Shown here piece by piece: positions 1 through 8,264 of a stretch of DNA of 64,000 nucleotides. The notes under the pieces were generated by a model that was given only the letters and a program-made list of their open reading frames with translations, was not told the DNA's origin and ran no database searches. Origin of the DNA: Nonomuraea endophytica (lineage in GTDB: Bacteria > Actinomycetota > Actinomycetes > Streptosporangiales > Streptosporangiaceae); NCBI RefSeq assembly GCF_014203235.1, contig NZ_JACHIN010000003.1, positions 488,154-552,153 of the forward strand. Direction: 5' to 3'. Within the stretch, counting starts at the first letter, position 1, and every line of letters starts with the position of its first letter. A program made the position numbers and the translations under genes.

Positions 1-1
1 G

Positions 2-1027
2 CTGCTGCCGTTCGCGGCGCTCCCGGCGGCGGCGCCGGGGCTACGGCGGTGGGCGGCCTGGAACCGGCGGCGGGCCGCGGCCCTGCTCGGGGTTCCCGCT
101 CCGGCCACGGGCCCGGGGCGGTGGTGGGGCGTGGAGTTCGCGCTCACCGGGGCGGTCATCGGGTTCGCCGCGTTCCTCGCCGCCGGCCGGGTCGTGGCGG
201 CGCCGGTCTGGTGGCTGTATCCGGCGGACCGGCCGCTCGTGCTGCTGGCGCCGGTGGACGGGTGGGGTCCCGCGCTCGGGTTCGGCGCCGTGGCGCTGGT
301 GCTCCTGGTCGCGGGCGCGCCGCCGGTGGCCCGCGGGCACGCCCGCCGGACCCTGGCCGGGCCCGCCGACCTGGACCGGCTCACCGACCGGCTCACCGAG
401 CGGGTCGCGGAGCTGGGGGAGAGCCGCGCCGCCGTACTGGACGCCCATGGGGCCGAACTGCGCCGCATCGAACGCGACCTGCACGACGGCACCCAGGCCC
501 GGCTGGTCGCGCTGGCCATCAGGCTCGGCGTCGCCAGGGAGGCGCTGGGCGACCGCGGACCGGTCGCCGACCTGCTGCGGGAGGCACACGAGGGCGCTGA
601 GGACGCCATGGTGGAGCTGCGCGAGGTGATCCGCACCATGTACCCGCCGATCCTGGCCGACCGTGGGCTCGGCGGCGCGCTCGCGGCGCTCGGCGCACGG
701 TGCGACGTCCCGGTCGAGCTGCGCCTCGACGGCACCGGCGAACTGCCTGCCGCGCTGGAGGCGGCGGCGTACTTCATCGTGGCCGAGGCCCTCACCAACG
801 TCGCCAAGCACAGCCGCGCGAGCCAGGCCACCGTCCGGGTCGAGCGCGCGGGCGGCGTCCTGCTCGTCGAGGTCGCCGACGACGGCGTGGGCGGCGTGGA
901 CGAGACGCGCGGCACCGGCGTCGTCGGCATCCGCCGCCGCGCCGCCGCCCTCGACGGCGCGCTCCGGGTGAGCAGCCCGCACGGCGGCCCGACGCGCCTG
1001 GTGGTGGAGCTGCCGTGCGCGTCGTGA
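2..1027 (+). CDS. Sensor histidine kinase, 5' end outside window
   Basis: The frame is open to the left edge, so the start is not in the window. Two hydrophobic stretches are visible near the N-terminus, then a coiled linker, a HisKA_3-type H-box with the phospho-accepting His at 482-484 (context ERDLHDGTQAR), an N-box (EALTNVAKHS) and the G-boxes of an HATPase domain (DDGVGG, GTGVVGIRRR). This is the NarL-system class of membrane kinase, which autophosphorylates and passes phosphate to a LuxR-type regulator. The partner overlaps its last 13 bases. The stimulus cannot be inferred. Confidence 0.9.
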   Translation: MLPFAALPAAAPGLRRWAAWNRRRAAALLGVPAPATGPGRWWGVEFALTGAVIGFAAFLAAGRVVAAPVWWLYPADRPLVLLAPVDGWGPALGFGAVALVLLVAGAPPVARGHARRTLAGPADLDRLTDRLTERVAELGESRAAVLDAHGAELRRIERDLHDGTQARLVALAIRLGVAREALGDRGPVADLLREAHEGAEDAMVELREVIRTMYPPILADRGLGGALAALGARCDVPVELRLDGTGELPAALEAAAYFIVAEALTNVAKHSRASQATVRVERAGGVLLVEVADDGVGGVDETRGTGVVGIRRRAAALDGALRVSSPHGGPTRLVVELPCAS

Positions 1028-1659
1028 TCGCCGAGGACAACGTCCTGCTGTCGTCCGGGGTTGAGCTCCTGCTGGCCGCCAAGGGCATCGAGGTGCCCGA
1101 GGTCGCCGCCGACGGGCCCGGGTTCGTCGCCGCCGTGCGGCGCCATCGCCCCGACGTGACCATCGTGGACGTACGGCTGCCGCCCACCTTCCGCGACGAG
1201 GGCATCAGGGCGGCGCTGGAAGCCCGGCGGGCCAGCCCCGGCCTGCCGATCCTGGTGCTGTCGCAGTACGTCGAGCGCGTCTACGCCCGCGAACTGCTCG
1301 CCGACGGCGGCGGCGCGGTCGGCTACCTGCTCAAGGACCGAGTGGCCCGGGTGAGCGAGTTCGTCGCCGCGCTGCGCACGGTGGCCGCGGGCGGCACCGT
1401 CATGGACCCGGAGGTCGTCGCCCAGCTCATGTCCGGCCGCGAACGCCGCATCGACGCCCTCACCGCCCGCGAGCGCGAGGTCCTCACGCTCATGGCGCAG
1501 GGCCGTGACAACACCGACATCGGCGCCCGGCTCACGATCACCGGCAGCGCCGTGCACAAGCACATCGGCAACATCTTCACCAAGCTCGGCCTGCCGCCCG
1601 AGGAGGGCGGCCACCGCCGGGTGCTCGCCGTCCTTGCCTTTCTCGGCAGCGAGCGCTGA
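1015..1659 (+). CDS. LuxR-family response regulator
   Basis: The 214-residue protein starts at a GTG inside the end of the kinase gene, so the two are translationally coupled. The receiver domain keeps the acidic pair (IAEDN), the phospho-Asp (TIVDVRLP) and the conserved Lys (YLLKDR). The C-terminal third is a LuxR helix-turn-helix (LTAREREVLTLMAQG ... SAVHKHIGNIFTKLGL). It should be the DNA-binding output of the upstream kinase. The serine hydrolase 26 bases downstream could be a target, but no operator was recognised. Confidence 0.92.
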   Translation: MRVVIAEDNVLLSSGVELLLAAKGIEVPEVAADGPGFVAAVRRHRPDVTIVDVRLPPTFRDEGIRAALEARRASPGLPILVLSQYVERVYARELLADGGGAVGYLLKDRVARVSEFVAALRTVAAGGTVMDPEVVAQLMSGRERRIDALTAREREVLTLMAQGRDNTDIGARLTITGSAVHKHIGNIFTKLGLPPEEGGHRRVLAVLAFLGSER

Positions 1660-1685
1660 ACCCACCCCACCGAAGGAGCTCTCCC

Positions 1686-2783
1686 TTGCGTGTCCTCGCG
1701 CACTTCACCGCGGCCGCACTCGCCGCCGCGACCCTCCTGTCCACCGCCCCGGCCGGCGCCGCCGCCGCTGCCACCGGTGACATCCACGCCGAGCTGCGGC
1801 GTCATCTGCGCGACGCGGTCGCCGACGGCTCGCTCGCCGTCCTGGCCGAGGTGCGGGCCGCGGGCCGTACGCACAGGCTGGCCGAGGGCAGGATCCGGTA
1901 CGGCGCGCCGCACCCGGCCCAGGCGGCGGGCAGGTTCAGGATCGGCAGCCTGACCAAGGCGTTCACCGCCACCGTCGTCCTGCAACTAGCGGCCGAGGGC
2001 CGCCTGACCCTGGCCGACCCGGTAGCCAGGTGGCTGCCCGGCATCGTCCGCGAGGGCGAGCGCATCACGCTGCGGAACCTGCTGCAGCACACCAGCGGCA
2101 TCCCCGACTACTTCCCCACGCTCCTGGACGCCGCCGGCAACCCGCGCGAACCCCTGCGAACCTGGCGCGAACAGGAGCTGGTCGGCCTGGCCGAAAGGCT
2201 GCCCCGCACCCCCGGGACGTTCTCCTACTCCAACACCAACTACGTGCTGCTCGGCATGGTCATCAGAGCCGTCACCGGACGCGGCTACGCCACGGAGATC
2301 ACCGAGCGCGTCATCCGGCGCGCCGGGCTGACCCGCACCTCCGCCCCGGACACGGAGCCGTCGATCAAGGGCCCGCACCCGCACGCCCACGCCCTGACCG
2401 GCGGCGTCGTCACCGACATCACCGCGCTCAACCCGACCGTCCTCGGCGCGGCCGGCGGCATGGTGTCCACCACCGCCGACCTCAACCGCTTCATGCGCGC
2501 CCTGCTCGGCGGACGGCTGCTGCCGCCCGCCTGGCTCGCCGAGATGAAGAAGCCGCTGCCCGGCGGCACGTACGGGCTCGGTCTGGCGAGCGTCCGGCTG
2601 CCCTGCGGCACCTTCTACGGTCAGGCCGGGGGCGTCGCGGGCTACTTCGCCGCCGCCTTCCGCAGCGAGGACGGGCGGCGGGAGGTCGGCCTGGCGGCCA
2701 CGCCGTACAAGGGAGATCCGGGCCGCGCGCTCAACGCCCTGCTGGCCCGGACCGTTTGCGAAAGTGGCGGCTCGCCGGGATGA
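1686..2783 (+). CDS. Secreted serine hydrolase (class C beta-lactamase / D,D-peptidase fold)
   Basis: The TTG start is chosen because AAGGAG lies at 1673-1678. A Sec signal peptide of about 29 residues is followed by a beta-lactamase-like domain with the SxxK catalytic pair at Ser88-Lys91 (GSLTKA) and the second motif YSN (YSNTNY, near residue 181). Family members act as D-Ala-D-Ala carboxypeptidases, D-aminopeptidases or esterases outside the membrane; the exact substrate is unknown. It follows the two-component genes on the same strand. Its 3' end overlaps the convergent MFS gene by 53 bases. Confidence 0.85.
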   Translation: MRVLAHFTAAALAAATLLSTAPAGAAAAATGDIHAELRRHLRDAVADGSLAVLAEVRAAGRTHRLAEGRIRYGAPHPAQAAGRFRIGSLTKAFTATVVLQLAAEGRLTLADPVARWLPGIVREGERITLRNLLQHTSGIPDYFPTLLDAAGNPREPLRTWREQELVGLAERLPRTPGTFSYSNTNYVLLGMVIRAVTGRGYATEITERVIRRAGLTRTSAPDTEPSIKGPHPHAHALTGGVVTDITALNPTVLGAAGGMVSTTADLNRFMRALLGGRLLPPAWLAEMKKPLPGGTYGLGLASVRLPCGTFYGQAGGVAGYFAAAFRSEDGRREVGLAATPYKGDPGRALNALLARTVCESGGSPG

Positions 2784-3939
2784 GCGCGGCGGCGGCCGGG
2801 GCCAGGAAGCAGACCAGGGCGCAGAACGCCAGGACCGGGGCGGCGCCGAAGGACTCCATGGCCGGGGCCAGGACCGCCAGGCCGATGGGGGCCAGGCCGT
2901 AGGAGAGCAGGAAGTCCAGCGACGAGACACGGGCGAGCAGCCGCGGCTCCACCTCGCGCTGTGTCGCGGTGAACCACGGCACGTTGAACAGCTCGATGCC
3001 CACCCCGGCCAGCAGGTACGCCGCCGCCACCAGCACCGGGCGCACCGGCAGCAGCAGGCTGAGCGGCGCGCAGCCGTACATGCCGAGACCGAACAGCGCG
3101 GCCCAGCCCTGGGAACGCGGCCGCCAGCGCGCCATGAGCAGGGCCCCCGCCAGCGCGCCCGCGGTGTAGGCGGTCAGGGCGGCGGCGAGCACCGCCTCGG
3201 TGCCGTAGCGGTCGCGGCTGATCAGCGGGAGCGCGACGCCGGTGACCGAGTAGCCGGTGAAGACGACGGCGGTCAGCGCGGCCAGCCCGGCCAGGAACCA
3301 CGGGTGCCGCCGCGCCTCGCGCACACCCTCGGCGAACTCCTTGAGCAGCGCCACCGGCGCGGCGGCGGGGGCGGGGCGGCGGCCACGGGGCGGCAGGAGC
3401 GCGGCCAGCAGCCACAGCAGGCCGGTGCCGGTCAGCAGCGCCCAGGTATCCAGGACGGTCGCGAGCAGCGCGGTCGCGGCGGGCGCCACGAGCGTGGTGG
3501 CCCGCACCGCGAGCGTGATGGCGGCGTTGGCGCGCTGCCGCCCGGCCTCGTCGACGACCTCGGCGGTCAGCGCCTGGAAGGCGGGCCTGCAGGCGCCCTG
3601 GCCCGCCCCGGCGACCGCGGCGGCCACGCTCATGAGCAGGACCGAGCGGCCCAGGCCCAGGGCGATGACCGGCGTGGCCAGCGCGGCGGCCAGCCCCGCC
3701 CACAGCACCACGGCGCGGCGCGAGTACCGGTCGGCGAGCACGCCGCCGAGCGGCACCGCGAGCAGGAACCCGGCGGTCCTGGCGGCCAGCACGATCCCGA
3801 GACCGGTCGCGGTGAGGCCGCGGTCGAGCACCGCCAGCGCCAGCACGAACGGCAGCGCCCACGTCGCCAGCCCGGAGGCGGTCGTGCCCGCCCACAGCCG
3901 CGCGAACCCCGGGTCGCGCAGCACGGTCGCGGTGCTCAC
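2731..3939 (-). CDS. MFS transporter (EntS/MFS_3-like)
   Basis: The 402-residue, about 12-helix major facilitator protein carries the loop 2-3 motif (GGVLADRYSRR). The general shape is that of MFS_3 exporters such as the enterobactin exporter EntS. The GTG start overlaps the stop of the upstream solute-binding gene by four bases, so it is the last gene of a coupled FecCD-FecE-FecB-MFS operon. An exporter joined to a chelate importer suggests it moves the same or a related small molecule, but the direction is not proven by sequence. Confidence 0.85.
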   Translation of the reverse strand: MSTATVLRDPGFARLWAGTTASGLATWALPFVLALAVLDRGLTATGLGIVLAARTAGFLLAVPLGGVLADRYSRRAVVLWAGLAAALATPVIALGLGRSVLLMSVAAAVAGAGQGACRPAFQALTAEVVDEAGRQRANAAITLAVRATTLVAPAATALLATVLDTWALLTGTGLLWLLAALLPPRGRRPAPAAAPVALLKEFAEGVREARRHPWFLAGLAALTAVVFTGYSVTGVALPLISRDRYGTEAVLAAALTAYTAGALAGALLMARWRPRSQGWAALFGLGMYGCAPLSLLLPVRPVLVAAAYLLAGVGIELFNVPWFTATQREVEPRLLARVSSLDFLLSYGLAPIGLAVLAPAMESFGAAPVLAFCALVCFLAPAAAALIPASRHFRKRSGPAGR

Positions 3940-4916
3940 CCGGGCAGCCCGCGCAGGTAGGCGGCGAAGCCCTCCAGGCCGTCGACGTTGCGCGGCCCGC
4001 TGATGCCCTCGTTGTAGTCCAGGACGTGGAACCGGTCGTTGACGACGGCGGGCAGCTTGGCCGTCACCGGCGACTCCTTCAGGAACCGGATCTTCTCGGT
4101 GGCGGGCTTGTCGCCGTAGTCGAGGATGATGATGACCTCGGGCTTGGCCGCGACGACCGCCTCCCAGGTGACCTCGCTCCAGCGGGCGTCCAGGCCGGCG
4201 AAGACGTTGCGGCCGCCGGCGAAGCGGATGATGTCGTTCGGCGGCACCTGGCTGCCGGCGGTGAAGGGCTTGTCGGTGCCCGAGTCGTACAGGAAGACGG
4301 GCACCGGCTGGCCCTTCGGGGCACGGGCGCGTACCGCCTCGACCCGCTTCTTGTAGCCGGCGACCAGCGCGCGGGCGCGGTCCTCGACGTGGAAGATCCG
4401 GCCGAGGCGTTCGAGGTCGGTGTAGAGGCCCTCGAACGGCGTGACGCGCTCGGGGAAGCCGGGGTAGTTGAAGCACGACTCGGCGTGCATGAAGCTCTGG
4501 ATCTTCAGCCCGTCCAGGATGGCCGGGGTGATGCCGCGCTGGTCGCTGAAGCCCGAGCGCCATCCGGCCACCACGAAGTCGGACTCGGCGTCCACGACCA
4601 GTTCGCGGTTGAGCAGGTCGTCGCTGAGGAACTTGACCTTGGCGTACTCGGCGGCCCAGGGCGACTCCTCGACCGGCGGGTTGGCGGGCGGCATCACGTA
4701 GCCGTGCACGTGCGCGGTGAGCCCGAGCGCGAACATCTTGTCCGCGCTGCCCGCCTCGTAGACGACGGCGCGGCGCGGGGTCGTGTAGGCGACCTCCTGC
4801 CCGCACCGCTTGACGTTCGTCTTCTCCGGTACGGCTGCGCCGCCTTCGACCCGGGCGCCGCAACCGGCGAGCAGCAGGGTCCCGGCCAGGGCGCAGGCGG
4901 TCAGCGTGCGGTTCAC
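3936..4916 (-). CDS. Iron-chelate/cofactor ABC transporter substrate-binding lipoprotein (FecB-like)
   Basis: The 326-residue protein begins with a lipoprotein signal (LLLAGCG, Cys at the lipobox) and has the two-lobe periplasmic-binding fold of the FecB/BtuF class. The GTG start overlaps the ATPase stop (GTGA). It resembles the actinobacterial binding proteins often labelled F420-0 ABC transporter component by automated pipelines; that label is from memory of the family, not from a search. A Zur/Fur-like site in front of the operon argues for a metal-linked substrate instead. It captures substrate outside the membrane for the permease encoded upstream. Confidence 0.82.
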   Translation of the reverse strand: MNRTLTACALAGTLLLAGCGARVEGGAAVPEKTNVKRCGQEVAYTTPRRAVVYEAGSADKMFALGLTAHVHGYVMPPANPPVEESPWAAEYAKVKFLSDDLLNRELVVDAESDFVVAGWRSGFSDQRGITPAILDGLKIQSFMHAESCFNYPGFPERVTPFEGLYTDLERLGRIFHVEDRARALVAGYKKRVEAVRARAPKGQPVPVFLYDSGTDKPFTAGSQVPPNDIIRFAGGRNVFAGLDARWSEVTWEAVVAAKPEVIIILDYGDKPATEKIRFLKESPVTAKLPAVVNDRFHVLDYNEGISGPRNVDGLEGFAAYLRGLPG

Positions 4917-5704
4917 GCGGTGGTTCCTTCCAGATGGGCGGACCCGAGGTCGTAGAGGACCTGGGGCACGCCGGTGAGGGGATGGGGGACGACGGTGGCC
5001 TCGACGCCGAAGACGTCGCGTAGCAGCGCCTCGGTGAGGACCTCGCCGGGTGTCCCGGCGGTCACGAGCCGGCCGCCGGACAGCACGGCCAGCCGGTCGC
5101 AGGCCGAGGCGGCGAGGTTGAGGTCGTGCAGGGTGACCAGCGCGGTGTGGCCGGCGGCGCGCAGCATCGACAGCAGCCTGATCTGGTGGTGCAGGTCGAG
5201 GTGGTTGGTCGGCTCGTCCAGGATGAGCACCCGCGGCTCCTGGACGAGCGCGCGGGCCACGAGCACCCGCTGGCGCTCGCCCCCCGACAGCGACAGCACG
5301 CCGCGCCCGGCCAGGTGCGCGACCTCCATGCTCTCCATCGCCCGGCGGCACAGCTCGCGGTCGTGCGCGCCGAGTGCCCGGTTGCCGCGCAGGTGCGGGA
5401 CGCGGCCGAGTGCCACGGTCTCCTCGACGGTGAAGTCGAGGTCGGTGTGACCCTCCTGGGTGAGCGCGCCGACGAGCCGGGCGGACTCGCGCATCGGCAG
5501 GGCGGCCAGGTCCCGGCCGTCCACGCGCACCGCTCCGGCGCTCGGCCGCAGCGCCCGGTAGACGCAGCGCAGGGTGGTGGTCTTGCCCGAGCCGTTGGGG
5601 CCGACCAGGCCCACGACCTGCCCGGCCGCGACCGTCAGGAACAGGTCGGTGACGAGGTCGGCCGTGCCCGCCGAGACGGACAGGCCGTCAAGGAGCAGCG
5701 CCAT
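4913..5704 (-). CDS. ABC transporter ATPase (FecE/FepC-like)
   Basis: The 263-residue cytoplasmic ATPase has Walker A (GPNGSGKTT, near residues 36-44), signature (LSGGERQRV), Walker B (VLILDEPTNHLD) and the H-loop (TLHDLN). It powers the FecCD-type permease that lies one base upstream and is coupled to the binding-protein gene downstream. Sequence features place it in the iron-chelate/B12 uptake class of importers. Confidence 0.93.
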   Translation of the reverse strand: MALLLDGLSVSAGTADLVTDLFLTVAAGQVVGLVGPNGSGKTTTLRCVYRALRPSAGAVRVDGRDLAALPMRESARLVGALTQEGHTDLDFTVEETVALGRVPHLRGNRALGAHDRELCRRAMESMEVAHLAGRGVLSLSGGERQRVLVARALVQEPRVLILDEPTNHLDLHHQIRLLSMLRAAGHTALVTLHDLNLAASACDRLAVLSGGRLVTAGTPGEVLTEALLRDVFGVEATVVPHPLTGVPQVLYDLGSAHLEGTTA

Positions 5705-5705
5705 G

Positions 5706-6728
5706 TCAGGCCCGCCCGAACAGGTAGCCGCGGCGGCGCAGCAGCGTGACGAACACGGGCACGCCGACCAGGGCGGTGATCACGCCGATCGGCAGTTCCC
5801 TGGGCGCTACCAGGGTCCGCGCGACGAGGTCGGCCCACACCATGAAGATCGCGCCGGCCAGCGGGGCGATCGTGAGCACGCGGGTGTGGGCGGCGCCCAC
5901 CAGCAGGCGGACCAGGTGGGGCATGACCAGGCCGACGAAGCCGATCGCGCCGCTGACCGCGACCATCGCCCCGGTGGCCAGGGAGGTGAGCACGAACAGG
6001 CCGCGGCGCAGCCGTACCGTGTCGACGCCGAGGGCGGCGGCGCTCTCGTCGCCCTGCGCCAGCACGTCCAGGCGGCGGCCGAGCCCGCGCAAGATGACGA
6101 GCGCGGTCAGCGTGACGGCGGCGATGACGGGCAGCGCGCCCCAGGTCGCCGCGCCGAAGCCGCCCATCGACCAGTACAGGACGGTGCTGGTGGCCTCGCC
6201 GTCCGGCGCGAAGTAGACGATCACGCTCATCACGGCCTGGAAGCCGAACGCGGCCGCCACCCCGGTCAGCACGAGCCGCAGCGGTGACAGCCCGCCGCCC
6301 TGCCGGGCGACGAAGTAGACGAGGGCGGAGGCGAGCAGGGCGCCGAGGAAGGCGCCGGCGCTCACGGCGTAGATGCCGAGCGCGGTGAGCGCGCCGGTGA
6401 CGCCGACCAGCACGGCGCCGGCCGAGGCTCCGGAGGAGACGCCGAGCACGAACGGGTCGGCCAGCGCGTTGCGCACCATGGCCTGGATCGCCACGCCGGC
6501 CGCGCTGAGCCCGGCGCCGACCAGCACCGCGAGGATGACGCGCGGCGTGCGCACCTGCCAGACGATCTGATAGGTGGTCACCTCGTCCGGTGTGATCGCG
6601 CCGCCGGACAGTGCCGCCCAGAGGTAGCGCAGGGTCTGGCCGGGCGGGACCGCCGCGGCGCCGACGCCGATAGCGAGCAGCACCGAGACCGCGAGGACCG
6701 CAGCCAGTAAGAGGACAAGGGATCGCAA
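5706..6728 (-). CDS. ABC transporter permease (FecCD family)
   Basis: The 340-residue polytopic protein has the FecCD/BtuC signature (GxxxQAMVRNALADPFVLGVSSGASAGA region and GAIGFVGLVMPHLVR). The TTG start at 6728 is preferred over a TTG seven codons upstream because GGAG sits six bases before it and because the upstream choice would put the palindrome at 6739-6758 inside the gene. First gene of the importer operon. Confidence 0.88.
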   Translation of the reverse strand: MRSLVLLLAAVLAVSVLLAIGVGAAAVPPGQTLRYLWAALSGGAITPDEVTTYQIVWQVRTPRVILAVLVGAGLSAAGVAIQAMVRNALADPFVLGVSSGASAGAVLVGVTGALTALGIYAVSAGAFLGALLASALVYFVARQGGGLSPLRLVLTGVAAAFGFQAVMSVIVYFAPDGEATSTVLYWSMGGFGAATWGALPVIAAVTLTALVILRGLGRRLDVLAQGDESAAALGVDTVRLRRGLFVLTSLATGAMVAVSGAIGFVGLVMPHLVRLLVGAAHTRVLTIAPLAGAIFMVWADLVARTLVAPRELPIGVITALVGVPVFVTLLRRRGYLFGRA

Positions 6729-6738
6729 GATTGACTCC

Positions 6739-6758
6739 GATAACGACAATCATTTTCA
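6739..6758 (-). promoter_or_regulatory. Zur/Fur-like metalloregulator box
   Basis: On the minus strand the core reads TGAAAATGATTGTCG, 13/15 against the actinobacterial Zur consensus TGAAAATGATTTTCA. On the plus strand positions 6739-6757 match 16/19 of the E. coli Fur box. It lies 11 bases upstream of the chosen permease start, where a repressor would block transcription of the importer operon. Zur is favoured because actinobacterial iron genes usually use the DtxR/IdeR box, one of which is found elsewhere in this window. Confidence 0.6.
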
Positions 6759-6816
6759 CGCGACCCTACCACCGGTTGCCGCGGCGCGATCCCCTGGGAA
6801 CGGCTACATGATCAGC

Positions 6817-6963
6817 TCAGCGCCTCCTTCGCAGCCGGTCCAGGAAGCCCCTGGCCTTCTGCCGTGTCCGCGGGTCGCGGGCCATCCGCTTCGCCTTCTC
6901 GACGTTCTGCCTGCCACGCGGGCTGCGCAGGTACGCGCGCACCCGATCGATGATTGTCGCCAT
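6817..6963 (-). CDS. Small basic protein of unknown function (48 aa)
   Basis: The start ATG at 6963 is preceded by GGAAGG with two bases spacing to GC-ATG. The product is MATIIDRVRAYLRSPRGRQ... followed by more Arg/Lys-rich helix; it is almost entirely charged, has no signal or membrane segment, and resembles short basic proteins seen in many actinomycetes. It may bind nucleic acid, but no function is established here. It stands alone between the importer operon and a NagA-like gene. Confidence 0.6.
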   Translation of the reverse strand: MATIIDRVRAYLRSPRGRQNVEKAKRMARDPRTRQKARGFLDRLRRRR

Positions 6964-7068
6964 GCCCTTCCAGCTACCCCCGTGGAGAGGTCTATGCGCC
7001 GGATGAGATCTTGATGGCCGTGGAAGCGGTGAGGTAGACAGGGTGCGCAACCGTCGCGAGAGGAACGC

Positions 7069-8256
7069 ATGAGCCGCTACGCACTGGTCGGCGCCCGGGT
7101 CGTGCTGGCCCGCTCGGTCGACGCCGACGTGGCCGTGCTGGTCCGCGACGGCATGATCGAGGCGCTGGCGCCGTACTCACAGCTGCCGCCCGGCCTCACC
7201 CGCCTGGACGCGGGCGGGCGCTACCTGACCCCCGGCCTCATCGACCTGCACACCCACGGCGCCGCCGGGCACGGCTTCGACACCCCTGACGCCGCCGGGT
7301 ACGACGCCGTCCTGGCCGCCCACGCCCGCTCCGGCGTCACCGCTGTGCAGGCGTCGCTGGCCACCTCCGAGCTGTCACACCTGGCCGGGTGCCTGTCGTT
7401 CGCCGCCGGCTACCGCTCGCCCGGCGTGCGGTTGATCGGGGTCCACCTGGAAGGGCCTTTCCTGGCGCCGGAACAGGCCGGGGCGCACGACCCGGCACTG
7501 CTGCGCCACCCCCGGCCGGAGGACGTGAAAGCACTGCTGCGGGCCGGGGCGCCGACGATGGTCACGCTCGCCCCCGAACTGCCGGGCGGGATCGCGGCCA
7601 CGCGGGCGTTCGCCGAAGGGGGCGCGATCGTGGCCATCGGGCACAGCCAGGCGGCCGGGGCGGAGTTCGCCGCCGCCGTGGCCGCCGGGGCCACGCACCT
7701 GACGCACCTGTGGAGCGGGCAGTCCGCGCTGCGCCGCGAGGGGCCGTGGCGGGTGCCGGGACTGCTGGAGGAGTCGCTGGCCTCCACCGGGCTGACCGCC
7801 GAGGTCATCGCCGACGACCGGCACCTGCCGCCCGAACTGCTGCGGATCGCCTACCGGTGCCTGCGCGGGCGGCTGACCGTGGTCTCCGACTCCACGCCGG
7901 GGCTGGGGCTGGCGGACGGCACGCCGTACCGGCTGGGGAATCTGTGCTGTGTGGTCGAGGACGGCGTCGGCATGCTGCCCGACCGCACCGCCTTCGCCGG
8001 GAGCACGACCGGGCTCGACCGCATGCTCGGCCACCTGCGCGGGGCGGCCGGGCTGAGCGTGCCCGAGACCGTCGCCACCGCGACCCGGGTGCCGGCCGCG
8101 GTGCTCGGGCTGCGCCGTCAGGGCACACTGCGTCCCGGCTGCCACGCCGACCTGGCGCTGCTCGACGACGACCTGACCGCGCGGGCCACGATCGTCGGCG
8201 GACGCTGGCTCATGGACCTCGACGGAGTGGCCGGTGACCGGGTTCTCACCGGGTGA
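7069..8256 (+). CDS. nagA: N-acetylglucosamine-6-phosphate deacetylase-like amidohydrolase
   Basis: The 395-residue protein starts at an ATG preceded by GAGAGGA. Visible family motifs are the metal-binding GLIDLHTHGAAGHGFD, the GVHLEGPFL strand, the His of AIGHSQAAG and the late Asp of VSDSTPGLGLADG. NagA removes acetate from GlcNAc-6-phosphate during amino-sugar and cell-wall recycling. The usual HLFNAM motif is here HLWSGQ, so the acyl-sugar preference may differ. It converges on the racemase-like gene, nine bases apart. Confidence 0.8.
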   Translation: MSRYALVGARVVLARSVDADVAVLVRDGMIEALAPYSQLPPGLTRLDAGGRYLTPGLIDLHTHGAAGHGFDTPDAAGYDAVLAAHARSGVTAVQASLATSELSHLAGCLSFAAGYRSPGVRLIGVHLEGPFLAPEQAGAHDPALLRHPRPEDVKALLRAGAPTMVTLAPELPGGIAATRAFAEGGAIVAIGHSQAAGAEFAAAVAAGATHLTHLWSGQSALRREGPWRVPGLLEESLASTGLTAEVIADDRHLPPELLRIAYRCLRGRLTVVSDSTPGLGLADGTPYRLGNLCCVVEDGVGMLPDRTAFAGSTTGLDRMLGHLRGAAGLSVPETVATATRVPAAVLGLRRQGTLRPGCHADLALLDDDLTARATIVGGRWLMDLDGVAGDRVLTG

Positions 8257-8264
8257 GCGGGTTC

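Noticed and set aside
49..600. Arg/Gly-rich plus-strand frame over the kinase
   Set aside because: Different frame from the kinase domain motifs and low-complexity; not coding.
8241..8257. Bidirectional terminator between NagA-like and racemase genes
   Set aside because: Only a 5-bp CTCAC/GTGAG stem with a tiny loop is visible; too weak to call.
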